A DNA stretch of 9,019 nt, taken from contig DATHEQ010000290.1 of the NCBI GenBank assembly GCA_035318505.1, positions 1 through 9,019 of the forward strand, in the 5' to 3' direction. Origin of the DNA: DASWDH01 sp035318505. Its GTDB lineage: Bacteria > Myxococcota_A > Polyangia > Polyangiales > Polyangiaceae. Positions 1 to 5,489 of the stretch are shown here, in pieces (within the stretch, counting starts at the first letter, position 1; the number at the start of each line of letters is the position of its first letter). Under the pieces are notes generated by a model. That model worked only from the letters and a program-made list of their open reading frames with translations, was not told the origin of the DNA and made no database searches. A program made the translations under genes and the position numbers.

Positions 1-1222
1 CACCGAGACTATGGAGATCGGCGTTGGCCACGAAGATTCGTCCCGTCACGTCGGGATCGAGTTCGATCGAGTAGTCGGCGCGCACCACATACCGGCCCCG
101 CTCGTCTCGCCGAATGATGGACTCGAGCGGGGCGAGGAACTTCGGCCGGCGTTCGCAATAGCCAGTGGCCGCAATCACGAGATCCGTGCGGTGGTCGAAG
201 GATGATCCCGTGTCGCGCTGGTGGCAAGAGAGGACGATCTGCCCAGAAGGGTCTCTCACCGCGGATTCGACGGTGACACCACAACGCAGCTCCACCGGTT
301 TCGCGCTGGGGACGAGCTCTCGCTGGTAGAGCAGATCGTGGATGTCCTCCAACGTTCGCGAAGAGATGCCTTTGTAGTGCTGCCATTGCTCGCGAACGAG
401 GCGATCTTTGACGTCCTGGGACAGCCCGTGGAAGTACCGCACATAAGCCGGCGTCGTCATTTCCAAGACGAGCTTCGTGTAGTCGAGCGGCGCGAAGGAG
501 GCGGTGCGGGTGAGCCAGCTCACGGCGGGCCCGCCGTTCGCATTGCGTCGCAGCAGATCGATGACCACTTCGGCGCCCGATTGGCCGGAGCCCACGACAG
601 TGACGTGTCGCGCGCGTTCCACGTCGATAGTTCGATGCAGGTAAGCCGCTGAGTGAAGCAACTTCTCGCTGGACAGTGGTCCCAACGCTTCTGGCACCAC
701 GGGCTCGGTGCCGATTCCGACCACCAAATCGCGCGCGAGCGCGGAGAAGGACGAGCCGTCTCCGCGAGCCCCCCGCACCGTGAAACGCTGCGAGGCCGCG
801 TCCCAAGCGACGCTATCAACACGATGTGAAAACTGCACCGACGGCAGCTTGGCGACTGCCCAGCGTAGGTAGTCTTCGTATTCGCGCCGCGTGGGGTGAA
901 ATTCTTCGCGAATGTAAAAGGCGTACATTCGATCGACGTCGTGGAGGTACGCGAGGAACGAAAGCGGATGCGTGGGGTCAACGAGCGTCACCAAGTCGGC
1001 GAGAAAACTCAGCTGGAGCTTGGCGTCGTCGAACATGAGCCCGGGGTGCCATCGGAGCTCGGGCCTCGCGTCGAACGCGACGAGATCGATCCCTGCCGCT
1101 GTCGACGCCAACGCGGCGAGGCCGAGGTTGAACGGCCCGCAGCCGATGGCGACGGCATCGTGCGTCGCACCGAGGTCGTCGGAGTTGCAAGTACCATGAC
1201 GCGAGGAAGGGCGAACGCTCAT
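1..1222 (-). CDS. L-lysine/diamine N-hydroxylase (IucD/DesB/SidA family), C-terminus cut by window edge
   Basis: This is an FAD- and NADPH-dependent N-hydroxylating monooxygenase that would put a hydroxyl on the terminal amine of lysine, ornithine or a derived diamine, the step that creates hydroxamate iron ligands. The sequence gives 407 residues with no stop before the left edge; IucD-like proteins are about 440 residues, so some 30-45 C-terminal residues lie outside. Visible motifs are the FAD-binding GCGPFNLGLAAL (residues 27-38), the family's WHPGLMFDD...SFLADLVTLVDPTHPLSFLAYL region (58-93), the NADPH-binding VVGSGQSGAEV (209-219) and the ATGY motif (352-355). The start is ATG at 1222, overlapping the decarboxylase stop by 4 nt (ATGA). 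GAGGAG lies 8 nt upstream (1231-1236), so translational coupling is likely. Pairing with a decarboxylase favours a diamine substrate (cadaverine, putrescine or diaminopropane) over free lysine, but the substrate cannot be read from the sequence. Confidence 0.93.
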   Translation of the reverse strand, partial: MSVRPSSRHGTCNSDDLGATHDAVAIGCGPFNLGLAALASTAAGIDLVAFDARPELRWHPGLMFDDAKLQLSFLADLVTLVDPTHPLSFLAYLHDVDRMYAFYIREEFHPTRREYEDYLRWAVAKLPSVQFSHRVDSVAWDAASQRFTVRGARGDGSSFSALARDLVVGIGTEPVVPEALGPLSSEKLLHSAAYLHRTIDVERARHVTVVGSGQSGAEVVIDLLRRNANGGPAVSWLTRTASFAPLDYTKLVLEMTTPAYVRYFHGLSQDVKDRLVREQWQHYKGISSRTLEDIHDLLYQRELVPSAKPVELRCGVTVESAVRDPSGQIVLSCHQRDTGSSFDHRTDLVIAATGYCERRPKFLAPLESIIRRDERGRYVVRADYSIELDPDVTGRIFVANADLHSLG

Positions 1223-2844
1223 GCCACGCGCTCCTCGCCTCGTTCCGCCGCGCGGCCGGCCCGCACGACGGCCTCGACGATCGCATCCATGTCTTCGCGC
1301 GTCGCGTTCGGATTGAGCAACGTCAGCTTGAGACAGACGCGATGGCGTGACCCGTCGCTCGCCAAACGGACGGCCGTGCGGCCGATCAAGGCCCTTCCGG
1401 TTTCGAGAAGTGTTCGTCGGATCGAACCGTTGATTTGGTCGGTGAAGTCGCCGTCGCCGACGCGGGCGAGGCACCGGTATCGAAACACCACTGTCGTCAG
1501 CTCAGCCGGCGATACGATCTCGAGATCAGGCTCTCGCCGAATCCGCTGCTCGGCGTAGCGCGCCAATTCATGGCAGATGTCGACCATACCTCCCAGGCCG
1601 CGGCGTCCGTAAGCGAGTAGTGTGGCCGCAATCTTGATGGCGTCGGGCCGACGAGTCGTCTGCAGACTGCGCCCCAAGAGACCGCTCAACCCCGCTTCGG
1701 CGTCGTCGCGTGGATTCAGATAGGCGACCTCGCGATCCAGGGCCGCGAAGACCGCATGGTCGGCCACCAAAAGGACGCTTGCGGCGGCGGGCTGCCACCC
1801 CAGCTTGTGCAGATCCAAGGTAATGGAATCGGCCAATCCGATGTTGTCCATGTGCGCCGCCAGGCGATCGGAAAAGAGCGCGCCGAAACCGTAAGCTGCG
1901 TCGACGTGCAGCCAAATGCTGCGCTCTTTGGCGATGGCCGCAATCTCTTGCAGCGGATCGAACGTACCGAAGTCGGTCGTGCCGGCCGTCGCGACGACGG
2001 CGAGCGGCGTCTCGCCGGGCCCCATCGCGCGTAGTGCATCCTCCAGCGCGCTTGCCCGCATACGGCGGCGCTCATCGGTCGCGACCGCGCAGACGGCGTC
2101 TTCACCGAGGCCGAGTGCTGCGCACGCGCGATGCACGGAGAAGTGCGCGAGCTCCGAGCAAAACACGCGCGGCTTCGGCAGCGCGGCCACCCCTTCTCGC
2201 CGTGCGTCGACACCGCAGCGCAGGGCGGCCGTATCGCGCGCCAAGAGGAGGCCGAGCAGGTTCGACATCGATCCCCCCGGCGTAAGAACGCCGTCGGCGT
2301 GCGGCCCCAATCGGGCGAGGCGCGCCAGCACGCCGATTAGCCAACGTTCGACGGCGATTGCGGACGGTCCCGAATCGTACGTATCGAGCGACGCGTTGCT
2401 GGCACTGGCCAGCGCATCGGCGACGACGGCGATGGTAAGCGGAGGCGGTTGCAGATGAGCCGCGGCATGGGGATGAGAAAGATCGAGCCCGTGTCCCACG
2501 AGCACGGTCGCAATGGACGCGAGCGCGGCGTCGGTACCGACGCCGTGGTTGGGGAGCTCGGCTGGACCCAAGAGAGACGCCGCGCTCGCCAAGACTTCCG
2601 CGCTCGAGCCCACCGGCAACGGACCCGCGAAGCGGTGCGCGCGGAGCGCCGCGTCGGTCGTCTTGGCCAACATACGCGACAGCTCATTCAACCCTTCGGC
2701 TGATCCCGCCAAAAGGAAGGGCGAGCTGTAGTTGCGGCGAAACGTTTCAGCCGCTCGGCTCGGTCGAGCTCGTGTCTCGTCCAGAGTCTCGCCGGCCAAT
2801 CGCGGGGCGCTATTGAATACGGGCGATTCTCGCGTAGCTTCCAT
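1219..2844 (-). CDS. Group II PLP-dependent decarboxylase (DesA/RhbB/Ddc type), siderophore diamine supply
   Basis: The 541-residue protein belongs to the aromatic-L-amino-acid/glutamate/diaminobutyrate decarboxylase superfamily (fold type I, cytosolic). Visible family features in order are TPGGSMSN (188-195, cofactor phosphate region), SELAHFSVHRA with His234 as the likely ring-stacking residue, TAGTTDFGTFDPL (286-298), HVDAAYG with Asp315 contacting the pyridine nitrogen, and DLHKLGWQP with Lys347 as the Schiff-base lysine. The segment YLNPR...SLQTTRRPDAIK (375-404) is typical of the lysine (DesA) and L-2,4-diaminobutyrate (RhbB, Ddc) decarboxylases of siderophore clusters. The start ATG at 2844 has GGAG at 2855-2858, 10 nt upstream. 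The N-terminal 30-40 residues look unconserved. Substrate is undecided between lysine, ornithine and diaminobutyrate. The product would feed the N-hydroxylase encoded immediately downstream. A glutamate or tyrosine decarboxylase is less likely given that neighbour. Confidence 0.93.
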   Translation of the reverse strand: MEATRESPVFNSAPRLAGETLDETRARPSRAAETFRRNYSSPFLLAGSAEGLNELSRMLAKTTDAALRAHRFAGPLPVGSSAEVLASAASLLGPAELPNHGVGTDAALASIATVLVGHGLDLSHPHAAAHLQPPPLTIAVVADALASASNASLDTYDSGPSAIAVERWLIGVLARLARLGPHADGVLTPGGSMSNLLGLLLARDTAALRCGVDARREGVAALPKPRVFCSELAHFSVHRACAALGLGEDAVCAVATDERRRMRASALEDALRAMGPGETPLAVVATAGTTDFGTFDPLQEIAAIAKERSIWLHVDAAYGFGALFSDRLAAHMDNIGLADSITLDLHKLGWQPAAASVLLVADHAVFAALDREVAYLNPRDDAEAGLSGLLGRSLQTTRRPDAIKIAATLLAYGRRGLGGMVDICHELARYAEQRIRREPDLEIVSPAELTTVVFRYRCLARVGDGDFTDQINGSIRRTLLETGRALIGRTAVRLASDGSRHRVCLKLTLLNPNATREDMDAIVEAVVRAGRAAERGEERVA

Positions 2845-2854
2845 GCGTCATGCT

Positions 2855-2858
2855 CTCC
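2855..2858 (-). promoter_or_regulatory. Ribosome binding site of the decarboxylase gene
   Basis: GGAG on the minus strand sits 10 nt before the ATG at 2844. A second ATG at 2852 is out of frame with the decarboxylase and closer to the GGAG, so the spacing favours the ATG at 2844. The site lies just downstream of a hairpin (2869-2887), so its accessibility may depend on leader folding. Confidence 0.55.
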
Positions 2859-2868
2859 GAACTCCGTC

Positions 2869-2887
2869 GCTCGCGCGAAACGCGAGC
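2869..2887 (-). promoter_or_regulatory. 7-bp hairpin just upstream of the decarboxylase ribosome binding site
   Basis: Perfect inverted repeat GCTCGCG (2869-2875) and CGCGAGC (2881-2887) with a 5-nt loop. It ends 10 nt upstream of the GGAG at 2855-2858. It does not cover the ribosome binding site itself. It is seen directly; a regulatory role is inference. Confidence 0.45.
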
Positions 2888-2901
2888 TTGATGGGTCGAG
2901 G

Positions 2902-2922
2902 CGCTGGACGCTGGGTCGCTGG
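2902..2922 (-). repeat. Three tandem CCAGCG motifs in the decarboxylase leader
   Basis: On the minus strand CCAGCG occurs three times (2917-2922, 2909-2914, 2902-2907) at periods of 8 and 7 nt, between the large stem-loop and the ribosome-proximal hairpin. Repeated single-stranded hexamers in a leader could be a protein-binding array, but chance in GC-rich DNA is not excluded. Confidence 0.4.
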
Positions 2923-2951
2923 CCGTATCGGTTTTGTGCTGTTCGTTCATC

Positions 2952-2999
2952 CGTCCTGATCCCGTACCCCTCGGAGGGGTTTCGCCGGGGCTCAGGACG
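2952..2999 (-). promoter_or_regulatory. Large stem-loop between the zinc-ribbon and decarboxylase genes
   Basis: An 8-bp perfect outer stem, CGTCCTGA (2952-2959) with TCAGGACG (2992-2999), encloses a 4-bp stem, CCCG (2961-2964) with CGGG (2986-2989). Inside that is a 6-bp hairpin, ACCCCT (2966-2971) with AGGGGT (2975-2980), with a 3-nt loop. No T-run follows on either strand, so it does not look like an intrinsic terminator. Being in the leader of the decarboxylase gene it could stabilise a processed transcript, act as an attenuator or bind a protein. The structure is direct observation; the role is inference. Confidence 0.6.
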
Positions 3000-3025
3000 C
3001 GTGGGGTCTCAGGCCGCTGTTGGCA

Positions 3026-3043
3026 ATGACTGTGAAATGACTT
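3026..3043 (-). promoter_or_regulatory. Pho-box-like direct repeat
   Basis: On the minus strand, AAGTCAT and CAGTCAT are 7-bp direct repeats separated by TTCA (11-bp period). The PhoB-type box is two CTGTCAT units separated by 4 bp; these units match 5/7 and 6/7. The site starts 5 nt beyond the zinc-ribbon stop codon and lies about 180 nt upstream of the decarboxylase start. No convincing -10 follows at the expected distance, so function is uncertain. A different OmpR-family regulator is equally possible. Confidence 0.3.
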
Positions 3044-3048
3044 CTTAC

Positions 3049-3267
3049 CTACGTCGAAGGGTTCTCTCGCAATTTCGTCTCGCGGGGCAACATCACCGTT
3101 CGCTTGCAGCGACGGCACTTGAGCTCGACGCGAACTCCCAAGTAGCGCGCCATGAGGTTCCCGCATTCGCAGCGAAGCACGTCACCATCGCGTGGCGGCG
3201 AGCTGCAGTCGCATGCGTCGCGTTGTTCGAGACGCTTCGGTGGGTTGGATCGCTTTTCATCGGCCAT
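3049..3267 (-). CDS. Com-like zinc-ribbon protein, 72 aa
   Basis: This small basic protein has a four-cysteine zinc-ribbon: RCECGNLMAR (Cys33, Cys35) and LKCRRCKRTVML (Cys51, Cys54). The core resembles phage Mu Com and its prophage relatives, which are small RNA-binding zinc proteins; Mu Com activates translation of mom mRNA. The first pair here is CxC rather than the CxxC of Mu Com, and an extra Cys pair (19, 21) lies in the N-terminal tail. The ATG at 3267 is the only good start, because an in-frame TGA lies 24 nt upstream. No strong Shine-Dalgarno is seen and the predicted leader from the -10 at 3285-3290 is only about 10 nt. The gene is co-oriented with the downstream siderophore genes and 204 nt from the decarboxylase. 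It may be co-regulated with them by iron. A generic zinc-ribbon protein with no RNA role is the alternative. Confidence 0.65.
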   Translation of the reverse strand: MADEKRSNPPKRLEQRDACDCSSPPRDGDVLRCECGNLMARYLGVRVELKCRRCKRTVMLPRETKLRENPST

Positions 3268-3284
3268 GGGTTGGTTCGGCCCTC

Positions 3285-3313
3285 ACCATATCGATATTGA
3301 TTTGCATTTTCAA
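3285..3313 (-). promoter_or_regulatory. Sigma70-like promoter for the zinc-ribbon gene and probably the siderophore genes
   Basis: On the minus strand, TTGAAA (3308-3313, 5/6 to consensus) and TATGGT (3285-3290, 4/6) are separated by 17 nt in an AT-rich island within GC-rich DNA. The predicted start of transcription is near 3278, about 10 nt before the zinc-ribbon ATG. The Fur-box-like 19-mer lies between and overlaps the -35, as expected for iron repression. Confidence 0.55.
3293..3311. promoter_or_regulatory. Fur-box-like operator
   Basis: The minus-strand 19-mer GAAAATGCAAATCAATATC matches the classical Fur box GATAATGATAATCATTATC at 15 of 19 positions (mismatches at 3, 8, 9 and 15). It sits between and overlaps the -35 of the promoter driving the zinc-ribbon gene, upstream of hydroxamate siderophore genes. 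The context of an iron-acquisition locus makes chance less likely. The exact Fur consensus in this organism is unknown. Confidence 0.6.
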
Positions 3314-3322
3314 CTTGATCGC

Positions 3323-3345
3323 AAAAAAAAGGGCTTCGATGGCCC
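3323..3345 (-). terminator. Possible intrinsic terminator downstream of the frameshifted lipoprotein gene
   Basis: On the minus strand, GGGC and GCCC form a 4-bp stem around a 7-nt loop, followed directly by eight T. The stem is short but the T-tract is perfect. It lies about 160 nt after the lipoprotein stop and just before the Fur-box-like promoter, so it would insulate the iron-regulated unit from upstream transcription. Confidence 0.45.
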
Positions 3346-3505
3346 AAGACAACGGATTCATTATCACATCTAGCGCGATGCGGGCGAGGCAACGGTGTAG
3401 CGACGCGTTCGCAGGAGCAATAATCCGAGCGCTGGAGCGGTGTCAAGTGACTTTGTGTCGACCTCGGCCCGACGAGCCGACGGCCCAAGAACGCAAAGTC
3501 CGAGT

Positions 3506-4212
3506 CTAATCGTGCCCGCCCGAATCGGCGTGCCCCGCAATTTGTTCAGCTAGGAGCGCGTCCCAATCGCTCACGGGACGGTGCTGCAGCAGCCACATCC
3601 CCGTTGCAGCATCGGGCAGAGCCACAAAGAACCCGGTAGGCCAGAGCATAGCTGTGACCGGAGCAATGGCATGAGCTGAGGCCGGTCGGGGCCGGCGAGG
3701 CCTCGATGATCGCGTAGGGCGCGTGCTGGATGGATGGCATGTACGCGCAGGTTGCAAAAAGAGGAACGATGGGTTCGCTTCCGTCAGGTACCGCGGCATC
3801 GGGCACCTCGCCGTCGGCGTCGGGCATCGATGCATCGGGCACCGCTCCGTCGGAATCCTCGGTGCCCGCGTCGGCGGGATCGGCCGACTCCGTCGTCGCG
3901 TCCTCGATCTCGACATCGAGGGTCGTGTCGGCAGCGCTGCCGCCACCGTTGGCCTCAGGAACGCTGGTCCCGTCGTTGACCGAGCCGTCGACTTCTGGCG
4001 GCTGACCGCCATCCGCGGGATGCATCTGGGGAGATGCTCACGTCGGTCGCTTTGGCGGCCTCGGGGATTACCGCTCCGTCGCCGAGTGCAGTCTCTTCGC
4101 CTTCCGTTACCCGACATGCGGGAATGGCGCTAACCAGCCCTGCAAGCAAAACGACCAAGATGGTCCACCGGCTTGGCGCAGTTTCGACTCTGATGGCTTG
4201 CCAAACTCGCAT
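3506..4212 (-). pseudogene. Asp/Ala/Pro-rich lipoprotein gene with two apparent frameshifts
   Basis: The ATG at 4212 opens a lipoprotein signal: a basic start, hydrophobic WTILVVLLAGLVSA and a lipobox-like IPAC with Cys at residue 33. After DVSISPDAS the reading frame must shift to continue into an Asp/Ala/Pro/Gly-rich linker with repeated VPDA-type units; an extra base in the GGG at 4017-4019 explains it. After IIEASPAPT the frame shifts again near 3682-3685, joining a C-terminal part that includes GFFVALPDAATGMWLLQHRP and ends at TAG (3506-3508). Removing one base at each site gives a continuous protein of about 234 residues. Such linkers after a lipobox are common in myxobacterial surface lipoproteins. 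I do not recognise the C-terminal domain. The gene is either decayed or carries two sequencing errors. It is divergent from the gene at 4379. Confidence 0.65.
3796..3843 (-). repeat. Short in-frame repeat coding VPDA units
   Basis: The 12-mer GCATCGGGCACC (plus strand) occurs at 3796-3807 and 3832-3843, exactly 36 nt (12 codons) apart. On the minus strand both copies encode the VPDA units of the lipoprotein linker. This is internal low-complexity duplication rather than an intergenic repeat. Confidence 0.5.
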
Positions 4213-4218
4213 GGATCT

Positions 4219-4248
4219 TCTTCGGGCATTAAAAATGGGTATCAAGCG
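4219..4248 (-). promoter_or_regulatory. Possible promoter of the frameshifted lipoprotein gene
   Basis: In the AT-rich patch upstream of the ATG at 4212, minus-strand TTTAAT could serve as -10 and TTGGAT, 18 nt before it, as a weak -35. The implied leader is very short and there is only a purine-rich GAAGAAG before the start. This is the best candidate in the 166-nt divergent gap (4213-4378), but it is weak. Confidence 0.25.
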
Positions 4249-4378
4249 ATAATCCAATCGCAACCGCTCTCGCTTAACAGCCGCGCGCGGAGCGCATTTA
4301 CACGGCTTTCAACTCCGTCGCGTAGATTCGCGACCGGGTCATTTCCGATAGCGGATAGCACGTTCGCGGTGTCTCCAA

Positions 4379-4693
4379 ATGGGCCTGCGGCGCCCCAATC
4401 GTCTTTTCGCGATGGTCGATACGATGGCAGCCATCGTCGAGAACTGCTGTGGACCCGTCAGCATCACGAGCGATCCGATGAGCGGGGGCCGAGGTTCCTC
4501 ATCGACGTTCGTGAGCACGAGCCGACGCGCCGAGTCGGAAGAGGCGGGCACCCGCGCGACGGACGGCTTCCTCGAGAAGATCGAAGCGACGCATGCCGGA
4601 GGTATCGGTATGCACATCGGGCAATCGGACCAGGACCTCGATGAAGGCACGCCGCAGACCAACAAGCCGATGTTTTCGGCGCCTTGGTTTTGA
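4379..4693 (+). CDS. Hypothetical protein, 104 aa
   Basis: I do not recognise this protein. The open frame begins at ATG 4379 (in-frame TAG at 4349) and ends at TGA 4691-4693. About three quarters of codons end in G or C, clearly more than in the overlapping antisense frames, which supports real coding. There is no signal peptide or membrane segment. The body is Ser/Gly/Glu-rich (GGRGSSSTF, ESEEAGTRATDGF), followed by IEATHAGGIGMHIGQSDQDLDEGTP and a C-terminal FSAPWF. There is no visible Shine-Dalgarno before 4379, so the true start may be the internal ATG at 4412 or the N-terminus may have been lost. It lies 84 nt upstream of the lipoprotein start at 4778, on the same strand, and may share its transcript. 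Confidence 0.4.
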   Translation: MGLRRPNRLFAMVDTMAAIVENCCGPVSITSDPMSGGRGSSSTFVSTSRRAESEEAGTRATDGFLEKIEATHAGGIGMHIGQSDQDLDEGTPQTNKPMFSAPWF

Positions 4694-4762
4694 CATTTCG
4701 ACCACCTCGGGGTGTCTTCGACATTGGGCGGCCGGGTGAGGTAGGGGTAGGGACTCGGCGCC

Positions 4763-4768
4763 GGGAGG
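4763..4768 (+). promoter_or_regulatory. Ribosome binding site of the HEAT lipoprotein gene
   Basis: GGGAGG lies 9 nt before the ATG at 4778 and decides that start. The following ACCCCCC could pair with the GGG of the site, so a small local hairpin may compete with ribosome binding. Confidence 0.55.
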
Positions 4769-4777
4769 TACCCCCCA

Positions 4778-5435
4778 ATGGTCAAGCATCACCGGAGTCA
4801 TGGCGGGCTCGGCGTGTTGGCGCTCCTCTCTGCGGCGGAGGTTTCGGCTGTCACAATACGACGCTCTGCGAGCCCGGATCGGCGCCGCTCGGACAACTCG
4901 TGGCTTCGCGCGTTTCGGAGACGTATCTCGCGCGCGTGGACGAGGCGGGCGCTGACGTCCCACACATCGCGCGCGAAGCCGAGACCACCATCATCACCAC
5001 CAAGACGTATTTGAACGAGAGCGAGGATGGAAATTGCATCTCCACTGGCAAGTATTGCCTCGGCGGCTCGAACTTCGACCGTCGCATGACGATGCCTTTG
5101 ATGAATTCTGTAGCGGACACGACGTTGTCGGAAAGCCAGTCCGCCTTTCAGATTGTGCGAGGTGAATTCCGAGTTGTAGGTATTGGCAAAGGCATTGCCA
5201 TTCAGGATTGCAGCGAAACCGCGCTACGAGCGTGCAATGCCGGGCTCGACGCCTACTACAACCAGCAGCGCGTGGTCCGGCCGCCCATCATGACGTGCCG
5301 CATGGCCGACTACCAGAACACGTGCGAACCGGGAGGAAGACGGCCGCGCGTCCCGATCGCAGCTGCGCCGGGTGAACCCGTACCATCTCCCGAAGATCAA
5401 CTGCCCGCTACATGGATCGCCCGACTCGGTGATGC
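4778..5435 (+). pseudogene. N-terminal part of a frameshifted lipoprotein, continuing into the HEAT-repeat region
   Basis: From ATG 4778 the frame reads a signal-like MVKHHRSHGGLGVLALLSAA. It then goes off frame in the GCGGCGGAGG stretch (about 4837-4841); one added base restores GGFGC, a plausible though imperfect lipobox, and leads into a long open frame. That frame (to about 5435) has many cysteines (TTLCEPG, DGNCISTGKYC, QDCSETALRAC, MTCRMADYQNTC), and I do not recognise the domain. Near 5435 one more missing base is needed to join WIARLGDA to KKRPVAIRALIHFH, which reads as a continuous HEAT helix pair. Repaired, the whole gene (4778-6974) would encode about 732 residues. An alternative is two genes: a Cys-rich protein ending near the TGA at 5373-5375, and a HEAT protein starting at the GTG at 5372, which overlaps that TGA. 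That model needs more frameshifts. Confidence 0.55.
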
Positions 5436-5489
5436 AAGAAGCGCCCCGTCGCCATTCGGGCGCTCATTCATTTCCACTCCGACACCATC

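Noticed and set aside
9..806. 265-residue minus-strand reading frame overlapping the N-hydroxylase
   Set aside because: It is Arg-rich with no domain and lies in a different frame from the clear IucD-like protein on the same strand; a shadow of that gene.
2952..2999. Stem-loop as an intrinsic terminator
   Set aside because: No T-run follows on either strand.
3093..3488. Minus-strand 131-residue frame overlapping the zinc-ribbon gene
   Set aside because: It overlaps the Com-like frame and the Fur-box promoter and lacks any domain.
4339..4963. Minus-strand frames (4339-4785 and 4499-4963) opposite the 104-aa hypothetical gene
   Set aside because: Arg/Pro-rich with lower G/C at third positions than the plus-strand frame, and no motifs.
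5372..5489. GTG at 5372 overlapping TGA as a translationally coupled start of the HEAT gene
   Set aside because: The frame from this GTG does not enter the HEAT frame without another frameshift, and no ribosome site precedes it; a single-base repair of the upstream frame at 5435 is simpler. Kept as an alternative.
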